The notes under the pieces were generated by a model. That model had not been told where the DNA came from, did no database searches, and saw nothing but the letters and a program-made list of their open reading frames with translations. Positions 49,113-56,754 of a stretch of DNA of 64,000 nucleotides are shown one piece after another. This stretch comes from Zunongwangia sp. ESRF-bin46 (GTDB taxonomy: Bacteria; Bacteroidota; Bacteroidia; Flavobacteriales; Flavobacteriaceae). Each line of letters starts with the position of its first letter. Position 1 is the stretch's first letter. Where the stretch lies: the NCBI GenBank assembly GCA_002631855.1, contig NTLF01000014.1, forward strand, positions 718,474 to 782,473, read 5' to 3'. The position numbers were made by a program, and so were the translations under genes.

Positions 49113-49248
49113 CAAAGGTAAACTCGTAAAATACATCCATCAAAAGACTACGGCATAAAGCCAACGCAACTTCCTACGCTTATTTATTCCGTTTCCTTTT
49201 GAGCCAAGATTTTAACTTCCGTTTGGGTACTGCTCAAATATTGTTTAA
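49113..49248 (+). repeat. Leader repeat copy B, upstream of the DUF932 gene
   Basis: Second copy of the ~135-bp leader at 47064-47197, with scattered substitutions. It starts 63 bp past the parB terminator and ends 16 bp before the DUF932 start. Two similar leaders before two genes point to shared control. Confidence 0.85.
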
Positions 49249-49264
49249 CTAAAATTCAAAAGCT

Positions 49265-50101
49265 ATGTATTTACAAAATTTGCAACAGGATGAAATCTTT
49301 GTTCCATCAGAAATGAAATCCTTAAAGAGTCTGACACAGATGGAATCTCGAAGAGGGCTTGAAAATGCTATTATCTCAAATGGCAAAATTGTCAACGTGG
49401 TATCGAACAGTTACGGACACATTCCGAATCAACTATTCTTCAAGAATGCTGAAGAAATGTTGACCGATGCACAGCTAAACTTTCATAAACGAACCATCAA
49501 CAAAAATGATAGGTCGTTCATTACCGACTTTATCATCGACGACAAAAGCCAGTTTACGGTCAAGAACGATAAAGATTTGATACTGCCGATGCTTCGGTTC
49601 AAAAATTCCTATGACGGTAGTGAAAAGACCTCTGGTCACTTTGGATTTTATAGAGAAGTGTGTTCAAATGGCCTGCACGTTTCCCAGGCAGAAATTGAGT
49701 TTTCAATCAAGCACAGTAAGAACAACACGCATTTGATTATGCCGAGGCTGAACAATCTATTTGATAAATTTCTGGACAATGAATTTTATACCATTACCAA
49801 GAAATTCGACAAGATGAAGGAATGTAAAATCATCGATACACAAGAATTTGTGAAGGCCATTCTTGACAAAACGAAATTGTTCAGATATGAATGTAGCGAC
49901 AATAACAGCGCCCCTTCAAAAAAGTCTCGTGAAGTCATAGAAATCTTGAACTATGAAGCCTTGTTGCTCAATGAAAAACCAAATCTCTGGTTGGGCTATA
50001 ATGCGTTTAATTCAGTACTTCATAATGTCTTAAAGAAAAGCTTTGGCCAACAAGAACGGTTGGATAAAAAGCTGTTTGATGAAGTCTATGATATGGCATA
50101 A
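49265..50101 (+). CDS. DUF932-family protein (phage/plasmid-like)
   Basis: 278 residues. MYLQNLQQDEIFVPSEMKSL, then GHIPNQLFFKNAEEMLTDA and HFGFYREVCSNGLHVSQAEI are the DUF932/TIGR03299 core motifs. The family is common on plasmids and integrative elements; function unknown. It sits between the second leader copy and the tRNA-like gene. Confidence 0.85.
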   Translation: MYLQNLQQDEIFVPSEMKSLKSLTQMESRRGLENAIISNGKIVNVVSNSYGHIPNQLFFKNAEEMLTDAQLNFHKRTINKNDRSFITDFIIDDKSQFTVKNDKDLILPMLRFKNSYDGSEKTSGHFGFYREVCSNGLHVSQAEIEFSIKHSKNNTHLIMPRLNNLFDKFLDNEFYTITKKFDKMKECKIIDTQEFVKAILDKTKLFRYECSDNNSAPSKKSREVIEILNYEALLLNEKPNLWLGYNAFNSVLHNVLKKSFGQQERLDKKLFDEVYDMA

Positions 50102-50208
50102 ATTAAATTAAGGTTTGTCCAGTACCTTAAACTGGATTTTTAGTAACAATTGATTTTTTGAAGAACATTCTTTTTCACTAACAATTATGCTAATTGCAAT
50201 AACCAACA

Positions 50209-50233
50209 AGCCCGCAATTTTAAATTGCGGGCT
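50209..50233. terminator. Bidirectional terminator
   Basis: AGCCCGCAATTT, one base, AAATTGCGGGCT: perfect 12-bp stem. Downstream of the minus-strand tRNA-like gene and of the plus-strand DUF932 gene. Confidence 0.85.
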
Positions 50234-50251
50234 AAAATACTTGCGTACCTG

Positions 50252-50338
50252 CGGATAGAGAGAGATTCGAACTCTCGGTACAGTTTCCCGTACGCCTGAT
50301 CTTCAATCAGGTGCCTTAGACCACTCGACCATCTATGT
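50252..50338 (-). tRNA. Unusual tRNA: tRNA-Ser body with GAA anticodon loop
   Basis: Minus strand. D-arm GTCGAGTGGTCTAAGGC is typical of tRNA-Ser; anticodon arm CCTGA-TTGAAGA-TCAGG puts GAA (Phe) at the anticodon; a long variable arm GTAC...GTAC and T-arm GAGAG-TTCGAAT-CTCTC are present. The acceptor stem pairs at only five of seven positions (5' ACATAGA, 3' TCTATCC). No CCA encoded. It may be an altered tRNA-Ser(UGA), whose loop TTTGAAA differs by a shift, or a decayed copy. Located between DUF932 and the helicase gene. Confidence 0.7.
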
Positions 50339-50350
50339 TTTAAAGAAGTT

Positions 50351-52876
50351 TTACCCCTTTTTTGAAACAACAGGCTTTAGAAATGTGTTTAGAAAACCGT
50401 TTGTTGTCAGATTATGTAAGCCTAACAAGTTGGCTATTTCTTTAGTACTTGATGCAGTAAAACCGGAACTGTTGATCCCATCAACAAATCTTCTTAAAGT
50501 AATTTTTAACGAAATTAAGGATTCTTCGTCAATAACTCTAGTATTTGCGCTAGTGTTCACATTCCAGCCTTTTATATTTGGTGGTTGAATTGTTACTAAA
50601 TTAAAACTTGCTGCTTCACCATATAGTTTCTTAAACCACTCGCCTGAGCCCAATAACTGATTAATGTTATCTCTAGTGATTTCACCGTGTATAGCTCTAG
50701 ATTTGGCCTCTAAAACTAAATAATGATTTCCAGTCATTACCCAAAGGACATCAGGACCGTTACCAAATTCTGCTTCTGGTTCTTGAGTATGAAAACCGAC
50801 TAGTCTTCCAACTTCTGCCAAGGCGTTTTCAAATTTTGTATGTGGTATGTCCGGACTGAACTGAAGATCATCCAATAGACTTTCTAAATACAATTTAAAA
50901 TCTTGGGATGTTTCATATCTTTTTATGAAATTGAGGACTTGTGTCGCCTGCTCTACACTTGCCATTATTTTAGTATAACTATGTCCGTTCTTTGACTGCA
51001 ACATATGTGAGGCCGTCTTTGCTGCTTTTATTTGTAAATCGTTAGATTTCGGGATATTATCTAGATAGAGATAATTGGCTGCTTTTTCAAAATACCAACC
51101 TTTCTGTTTTTGGGTTAAATCAATTGTATCAACTATCTCATCCAAGATTATTTTTGAAGCTCCTTCGTGATTCCGTCTTCTGAAAAGGTCTATGGCCTTT
51201 GACTCGGTATCGGCAATTTCCAAATTCTTAATAACCCGCTCATCGGTTTTGTCAGTCTCCACTTGCGAAAGTATTCCAGAATGGTACTCGCGCCAACTCA
51301 TATCTTGCACAAGACATAATTTAGCGGTATCTCTAATTGTTTTTAGGGCATTATCGTTTGATTCATCATCTAATAGTGATAGACCCAGTTTGAGTTGTTT
51401 CCGTGTTACTGGTGTAAAATACTGTAGATTCGATTTGTTTCCTAAAAACTGTAATAAATCCTTCCCCATTAGAAACACCGCGCAATAATCACTGCCAGAC
51501 CTTACAGCTCTGCCTAGACCCTGCTCAATAATTTGAGCCTTTAGGGAAGATTTTACAGACTCTAGACGTAACTCTGCATATAACTGTTCATACGAACTAA
51601 ATGACGGGTAGCCGTCCAATATCAAAATCCTGCACATATCGCCATTCAAATCTACACCATCATAACGATTCACCAGAACATTCAACGATCCCTTCTTGGA
51701 TTTTAAACTGGCTATATCCTTATTGATGTTATCTTTTTCAATAATTTCTGCGCCAATATCTTCCCACTTTTCAGCTCTATTTGCAGAAGGTGTTAAAACC
51801 ATTACATTTACGCCAGAATCTGCATATTCTTTAGCCAAATCCATTATCTGCTCGTCAGTTATCCTCGAATCGAATCTTTGTGGGGCAAGAATCAATCTTT
51901 GACCAACGTCCTTACGATCCTTGGGAATCAAGGCGTTTTTGATACTATCGATATCAATACCTAAATCCTTTATCAAATCAATCTGGTCTTCAAATGTAGC
52001 TGAAAGTATGTACCTATGTTTTGCTTCGTTAAAGGCGCGTACATTATGAAATGGCACATAAGACGGTGCGATTTCAATACCTCTTGGTCCCACATAGCAA
52101 TCATAAGATTTTAAGTCGTCCGCTATCAAACCCCATTTGAACATCAGCTCGCTGTCTTCACTGAACTCGCCTATAAGATGCACAAGTTCATCTAAACGCG
52201 TGAGCCAAGCCCAGTAAGGTACTTTAAGTATCTTAGCATATGGATCGCCATCAGTTAACCTATGGTAAGTTCCTGGTGCTTGATACTTTAATTCATCATT
52301 GAATAATTTTAGTAATCTTTCGGCAAGTTCGTGACCGAATGGAATGTTTATGGTGGTGGCTTGCCTAGCTTTATCAAGGCATACGTGGGCATCATCGAGA
52401 ACAATAGAGCCGACATCGATATTATCCCTATCAAAAATAGAGCGTGAATTGAAAAGCTTTTGAAACGTGCATAACAGAATAGCTTTTGAATTTAAAAAGT
52501 CATCAGGAAAAACACTTCTTTGCCCTTGATATTCAATTTCACAAACGGGTATTCCATATAAATCCGCTTGCAACTTTGCCTGTTCTAATAGTTGTTTGTC
52601 TGGACATAAATATAAACTTGGACCGACTCCTTCAATCATTTTTGAGTGCAACATCAATAAGCTTACAAGCGTTTTTCCAGAACCTGTATTCATTTTACAC
52701 AAAACATCTCGTTGGTCTCTTATACTATGCCAGGAGTTTAATACCTCTTCTTGTATTCCTCTTAAATATGCATATCCTTCCTTATGGAACAAATTTTGAA
52801 ATAACTCTATGGGTTCAAAATTTAATTCCTTTGGGGATGTATCTTCTAGTTTTTTCTTAAATATATTCATCGACAA
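50351..52876 (-). CDS. DEAD/DEAH helicase-nuclease fusion, defence candidate
   Basis: 841 residues. SF2 helicase: LRGIQEEVLNSW, Walker A MNTGSGKTL (about 60-68), IVLDDAHVC (DDAH, a DEAH variant, about 156), motif III ILSATFEDQ, QGLGRAVRSGSDY (motif VI). Helical middle (about 500-690). At about 707-730 a nuclease-like patch GPDVLWVMTGNHYLVLEAKS carries the PD and E-x-K of a PD-(D/E)XK fold. The start is the ATG at 52876 (MSMNIFKKK). A single gene combining ATPase and nuclease is typical of phage-defence cargo in ICEs. It lies between the tRNA-like gene and the repeat region. Confidence 0.85.
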   Translation of the reverse strand: MSMNIFKKKLEDTSPKELNFEPIELFQNLFHKEGYAYLRGIQEEVLNSWHSIRDQRDVLCKMNTGSGKTLVSLLMLHSKMIEGVGPSLYLCPDKQLLEQAKLQADLYGIPVCEIEYQGQRSVFPDDFLNSKAILLCTFQKLFNSRSIFDRDNIDVGSIVLDDAHVCLDKARQATTINIPFGHELAERLLKLFNDELKYQAPGTYHRLTDGDPYAKILKVPYWAWLTRLDELVHLIGEFSEDSELMFKWGLIADDLKSYDCYVGPRGIEIAPSYVPFHNVRAFNEAKHRYILSATFEDQIDLIKDLGIDIDSIKNALIPKDRKDVGQRLILAPQRFDSRITDEQIMDLAKEYADSGVNVMVLTPSANRAEKWEDIGAEIIEKDNINKDIASLKSKKGSLNVLVNRYDGVDLNGDMCRILILDGYPSFSSYEQLYAELRLESVKSSLKAQIIEQGLGRAVRSGSDYCAVFLMGKDLLQFLGNKSNLQYFTPVTRKQLKLGLSLLDDESNDNALKTIRDTAKLCLVQDMSWREYHSGILSQVETDKTDERVIKNLEIADTESKAIDLFRRRNHEGASKIILDEIVDTIDLTQKQKGWYFEKAANYLYLDNIPKSNDLQIKAAKTASHMLQSKNGHSYTKIMASVEQATQVLNFIKRYETSQDFKLYLESLLDDLQFSPDIPHTKFENALAEVGRLVGFHTQEPEAEFGNGPDVLWVMTGNHYLVLEAKSRAIHGEITRDNINQLLGSGEWFKKLYGEAASFNLVTIQPPNIKGWNVNTSANTRVIDEESLISLKITLRRFVDGINSSGFTASSTKEIANLLGLHNLTTNGFLNTFLKPVVSKKG

Positions 52877-53000
52877 TTTTGTTCTATTATCATTTAATTA
52901 ACAAACGTCTTAAAAATTTATCAAGTGATGGGCTATCATTCTTTAATTAGTTAAAAAGTGAGTTAGAATGAATAATTTATTTTTTTAAATTATTAAGCCC

Positions 53001-53088
53001 ATTCCCCTACACTTCGCGAAAAGCTACATTCCGGAAAAAGCGCTTCATTACACAAGGTCTTGGACACAATTTCAAAGTTTCCGATTTC
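53001..53088. repeat. Direct repeat copy 1 in the pre-ssb region
   Basis: ATTCCCCTACACTTCGCGAA and the following ~70 bp recur with changes at 53199-53285. Shared blocks: ATTCCCCTAC, CGCGAAAAGCTACATT, GGTCTTGGACA, AATTTCA. Spacing 198 bp. No protein frame runs through either. Confidence 0.7.
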
Positions 53089-53198
53089 CATAACGCTAAA
53101 TCCCCCAAAAGCGGAAAACGTCAATCTACATCTTTGAAATTAAGACCGCTTTAAACTCTACTAAATAGGATAATTCGTTTTCATAATCCGTTCAGCAC

Positions 53199-53285
53199 AT
53201 TCCCCTACATTCCGCGAAAAGCTACATTACGGGAAAAGAGCTTCTCTAAAAAGGTCTTGGACATCATCCACAATTTCAGCTTTCC
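53199..53285. repeat. Direct repeat copy 2 in the pre-ssb region
   Basis: Second copy of the repeat at 53001-53088. The pair lies 575-860 bp before ssb, in a 985-bp stretch (52,877-53,860) with no convincing gene. Possible replication origin, or leader of ssb. Confidence 0.7.
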
Positions 53286-53860
53286 ATTTCGTTAACCCTT
53301 CCCGCGATGCTGGGAAGGAACACTTCATTCCCGAGCCAAAATCGTGAATTAAGTCCGCCTTCTTGAGCGGAAAGTCATCGCCTCAGTTTTCTTAACAGAA
53401 TTTGCGGCGAAGTCTTCTTGAGCCTTCACTCGAAAATTCTTAAAAACCGAACCGCTGCCTTACACATTTTAAGGGGTTTATAATGGATAAAGCCTTTGTT
53501 GTTTTTCGGGGCGTCGAAAAACAGGCACGACATAACCAATTCTAATTTAACCACAGCTACTTATCTCGCTTAAGTACCGGTACGCTCAAACGCAACTGCG
53601 TTTAAAAGAATTGCTAATGCCCTTATGGAACTTGTCAAGACTGTACAAGTTTTAATGAAAAATAAGGCTTCTACTTCCTTGAAACCCGCCGAAAAAGGCA
53701 GGTTTGCTACGTCGCAAACACACCTGATTTGTTCCCTAAAAGTCTTGACAAAACCCACTCTATCCATTGTGCTGTGCACAGAAGAAAAGAACAAACACCC
53801 CTTAAAATTTAATCTGTTTTAAATCAATAGGGGAAATATAAATCACTTAAATATTTAGTT
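53286..53860. other. Non-coding region upstream of ssb
   Basis: No supported gene. Weak overlapping frames exist on both strands around 53570-53822, which more likely reflect conserved non-coding sequence than proteins. A small hairpin ACCcGCC-gaaaaa-GGCaGGT lies near 53685-53704 (one mismatch). The last 40 bp hold the likely ssb translation start region. Confidence 0.4.
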
Positions 53861-54205
53861 ATGAGTACTATTAGAAATCACGTACAGTTAATTGGAAACG
53901 TTGGTCAAGAGCCAACCATTACGAACCTTGAAAGCGGTAAGAAAGTAGCCCGCTTTTCACTCGCTACTAACGAGTATTACAAGGACAGCAAAGGCGAAAA
54001 GCAAACGGACACCAATTGGCATACCGTAGTGGCCTGGGGAAAGACCGCTGAAATTGTTGAGAAATATGTCGAAAAGGGCAAAGAAGTAGGAATCACAGGG
54101 AAACTAAAGACCCGAACCTACACGACCGATGATGGCAACCAACGCTATGTAACGGAAGTCGTAGCCGATGAAATCCTTCTACTTGGAAGTAAAAGCGATA
54201 AGTAA
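53861..54205 (+). CDS. ssb: Single-stranded DNA-binding protein of the conjugative element
   Basis: 114 residues: an OB fold only (NHVQLIGNVGQEPTITNLES, VARFSLATNEYYKDSKGEKQ, TNWHTVVAWGKTAEIVEKYV, KGKEVGITGKLKTRTYTTDD). The acidic C-terminal tip of chromosomal SSB (DDDIPF) is absent, so it is the short element-type form. Protects ssDNA during transfer. First gene after the long non-coding region. Confidence 0.95.
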   Translation: MSTIRNHVQLIGNVGQEPTITNLESGKKVARFSLATNEYYKDSKGEKQTDTNWHTVVAWGKTAEIVEKYVEKGKEVGITGKLKTRTYTTDDGNQRYVTEVVADEILLLGSKSDK

Positions 54206-54281
54206 TCTTCAAAATAAAGAGGGCGTTCCTCTCGAAAGTTGCGCCCTCTTTTTCATTATTCACACATTAAATATATGCACA

Positions 54282-54662
54282 ATGAAAGCACAAGTTAACG
54301 AAATAAAAGAGCGATTGCAATATTTTACGGGAACAGAAATGTTCTATCAAATCCCCTTACTAAGAACACGTTTTACGGACGGATTGAAATATTTGTCAGA
54401 AGTAGCAGAATGTTTTTGGCTCATTACGGACACTTCCGTAATTGCAAAAAGTCTGATGAACCGAAGCGAATTTATAACCATAGACTTTAAAAGATTGCCC
54501 GAGGAAAAACAAAATTTTACAGGATATGAAGCTGAAATTATTTATACAGATGGCAACGACAATATTTTGGAAAAACACGGCTATCGGGCAACCGATTTTC
54601 CGCTCGATGAATTGCGGTTATTTTTTGTAAATGATACGCTGATGTTACCAAGCGAATATTAA
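54282..54662 (+). CDS. DUF6876-like protein
   Basis: I start at the ATG at 54282 (MKAQVNEIKERLQYFTGTEM); the upstream frame overlaps ssb and is not protein-like. 126 residues with IPLLRTRFTDGLKYLSEVAE, CFWLITDTSVIAKS. The order F-T-G-T-E, T-D-G-x-x-Y-L-x-E, W-L-I-D resembles the DUF6876 proteins of Bacteroidota mobile elements. Function unknown. Confidence 0.7.
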   Translation: MKAQVNEIKERLQYFTGTEMFYQIPLLRTRFTDGLKYLSEVAECFWLITDTSVIAKSLMNRSEFITIDFKRLPEEKQNFTGYEAEIIYTDGNDNILEKHGYRATDFPLDELRLFFVNDTLMLPSEY

Positions 54663-54673
54663 AAATTCAGGCT

Positions 54674-54871
54674 ATGGTTTATCTCAATTTTACAGACTTG
54701 AGCGAGGAGGCTCAAAACCGACTTTTAGAGGATTCTAAAAAAGACGTGGAACGAAAATTTGGCGATGATATTCGCAAATACGTAAGGGAAAATTACACCT
54801 GTTTTGAAACGATGATAGAGGAAGAAGCATTACGAAATTTATATTCCTATAAGTTCATATTCAACATCTAA
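54674..54871 (+). CDS. Small acidic protein of the element
   Basis: 65 residues (MVYLNFTDLSEEAQNRLLED, then KKDVERKFGDDIRKYVRENY). Soluble, helical, starts 12 bp after the DUF6876-like gene. Small ORFs like this are regular in these elements; no known domain. A terminator follows at 54894. Confidence 0.65.
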   Translation: MVYLNFTDLSEEAQNRLLEDSKKDVERKFGDDIRKYVRENYTCFETMIEEEALRNLYSYKFIFNI

Positions 54872-54893
54872 TTTTCTAAACTTAATAATCAAG

Positions 54894-54920
54894 CACCTCT
54901 AAATTTTGGAGGTGTTTTTT
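54894..54920 (+). terminator. Terminator after the ssb operon
   Basis: CACCTC, nine bases, GAGGTG and then TTTTTTC. Confidence 0.8.
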
Positions 54921-54966
54921 CTTTTCAAGTAATTCCAGTTCAATAAAAAAACCGTATCTTTATTTC

Positions 54967-55179
54967 GCTGAAATTCAGCACACATAATTTATATAGCTAC
55001 CCTATTTTTAACTTTCGCTGGTAGCTGTATCCATCTATATTTTACATATTGGAATTTCCGAATTCCTAAAAGGGCAATTGGCTTTTTAGCCAGATTGTAT
55101 GAAATTTTTGTCACGCTTTGGCGTGACGAAAAGGAATAGCAAGAGGGTAACGGGCAGAGCCGCGTTACATATTCCTTTT
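54967..55179. other. Hairpin cluster, candidate oriT
   Basis: About 430 bp before the mobilisation start, in a region with no gene (54,872-55,315). Features: GCTGAA-A-TTCAGC (54967-54979); AGCTACC...GGTAGCT (54995-55001 with 55020-55026); GTCACGC-TTTG-GCGTGAC (55110-55127); AAAAGGAAT...ATTCCTTTT (55129-55137 with 55171-55179) enclosing GTAACGGGC-AGA-GCC(G)CGTTAC (55147-55168). Dyads directly ahead of mob genes are usual for oriT. Confidence 0.6.
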
Positions 55180-55315
55180 AGCTTATAACCAATTGATTTT
55201 CAACAACTTGAAAATTAATGGATTATATATATTTCTTCGATTTGCGTCAAATGCCCTTGAACAACCTGTAAACAGGGATGGATTTACGTCAAATACACAA
55301 AAAAAGCGAAAGAAA

Positions 55316-55696
55316 ATGGATTCATTCATCACCATCAGGTTCAAAAGGAAAACTGCCAAACGTTTTCAGGAATTTTCAAAGACACACTTCAAGACCCATA
55401 CCGAAGCAATGGAAAATATCCTTGATTTTTTCTTCTATAACGAGATATCGCCAAAGGAAAAATTGGGTCCGACAGGGCGAACCATCGAAGCCAAACTATT
55501 AAAAAGAATCAATGCAGTCATCGCTATAATGCGTGATGTTGAAAAGACACAAACCAAACCCACGGTCGCAATGATTCAATCCCTTTTTGAGACAGAACAG
55601 CCAAACAAAAAACCGCTGATTTTAGAAAAGAAATATGCCGAAGAAAAAAAGGAAGTACGCTTCCGTGAAAAACAAAATCCAAGTAACCAACTGTAA
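55316..55696 (+). CDS. BfmA/BtgA-like mobilisation protein
   Basis: I start at the ATG at 55316 (MDSFITIRFKRKTAKRFQEF), 126 residues; longer frames from 55193 give low-complexity lead-ins. Ribbon-helix-helix-like basic opening, then HTEAMENILDFFFYNE, PTGRTIEAKLLKRINAVIAI and MRDVEKTQTKPTVAMIQSLF. That order fits the BfmA/BtgA family, a DNA-binding accessory to a relaxase. Precedes the relaxase with 11 bp between. Confidence 0.85.
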   Translation: MDSFITIRFKRKTAKRFQEFSKTHFKTHTEAMENILDFFFYNEISPKEKLGPTGRTIEAKLLKRINAVIAIMRDVEKTQTKPTVAMIQSLFETEQPNKKPLILEKKYAEEKKEVRFREKQNPSNQL

Positions 55697-55707
55697 ATTT
55701 TTGAGCT

Positions 55708-56739
55708 ATGTATATTACAATCTCACCTCAAAAAATAGGAGGTAATTATTCTAAAAGTTCGGCTGATTTTGTTGGCTATCTGGAGAAGGAAAACCAAGGA
55801 TTGGAACAACAGGATATGGAGCATTTTTTTAACCAATATGGCGACGAGATTTCAGCAGAGGAAGTGGTCAGGGAAATTGATAGCAATACCGCAAAACTTG
55901 AAAAGCACGAGCCACGGTTTTATTCTATTATCGTAAGCCCTTCACAATACGAACTGAAACGGTTGCAAAACCATAATAAAGATTTGCAAAAATATACCCG
56001 GGAGATTATGAAGGATTATGTGGCTTCATTCAACCGTGAAATAAATGGGCGACCCGTCAATATCGATGATATAAAATACTATGCAAAAATTGAACACCAA
56101 AGAACCTTTAAAGGAACAGATAAACAGGTGCAGGAAAACCAGCCTTTTGCCACAAAAATACTTCAATTAAAAACTGAAGTCCGAAATGTGCTAGATGGAC
56201 GAGCAGAAGGAAATGTGAAAAAATTGGAAAAAGAAATCGGGAAACTAGAAAGAGAAGCACCGCACCAACAGAACGGAAAACGAATAGTACAAGGAATGCC
56301 AAAAGCAGGAGACCAAAGCCATTTACATATTATCGTTAGCCGCAAGGATGCATCAAACCGATTCAGTTTGTCACCTGGAAGTAAATATAAAGCTTCCGAC
56401 GTTGAATTAAATGGTAAAACGGTAAAACGGGGATTTGATAGAGATGGGTTTTTTGAGAAAGCAGAAAAGACTTTTGATAAGACTTTTGGCTATCAAAGGA
56501 ACTTCGCTGAAACCTATAAGGCAAGAAAGGATTTCATCAAGAATCCGAAAATCTATTTTGCATCGTTGATGAAACTACCAACCAACGAAAAAGCGATTGC
56601 GTTCAAATTAATGCGTGAAAGTAATATTCCAATAATGCCGAGTATTCCGGTCACGCAGGCACAATTGGTAATGAAAATATTTAACAAGCTACGACGTGGT
56701 GCGGAAGTGGCCATCAAATCAAGTTCCATCGGAATCTAA
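55708..56739 (+). CDS. Relaxase (DUF5712/MobB-type)
   Basis: 343 residues. N-terminus MYITISPQKIGGNYSKSSAD; Tyr in VASFNREINGR region; the metal-binding H-x-H is QSHLHIIVSRKD (about 203-212). This is the DUF5712 relaxase of Bacteroidota elements, which should nick oriT and lead the strand into the recipient. Positioned between BfmA-like and coupling protein genes. Confidence 0.85.
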   Translation: MYITISPQKIGGNYSKSSADFVGYLEKENQGLEQQDMEHFFNQYGDEISAEEVVREIDSNTAKLEKHEPRFYSIIVSPSQYELKRLQNHNKDLQKYTREIMKDYVASFNREINGRPVNIDDIKYYAKIEHQRTFKGTDKQVQENQPFATKILQLKTEVRNVLDGRAEGNVKKLEKEIGKLEREAPHQQNGKRIVQGMPKAGDQSHLHIIVSRKDASNRFSLSPGSKYKASDVELNGKTVKRGFDRDGFFEKAEKTFDKTFGYQRNFAETYKARKDFIKNPKIYFASLMKLPTNEKAIAFKLMRESNIPIMPSIPVTQAQLVMKIFNKLRRGAEVAIKSSSIGI

Positions 56740-56754
56740 CTTAAAATTATACAA

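Noticed and set aside
53570..53822. Overlapping open frames on both strands (minus 53570-53794, plus 53625-53822)
   Set aside because: Both strands are open across the same segment, with no domain and no signal of coding beyond openness. The stretch is better read as conserved non-coding sequence before ssb.
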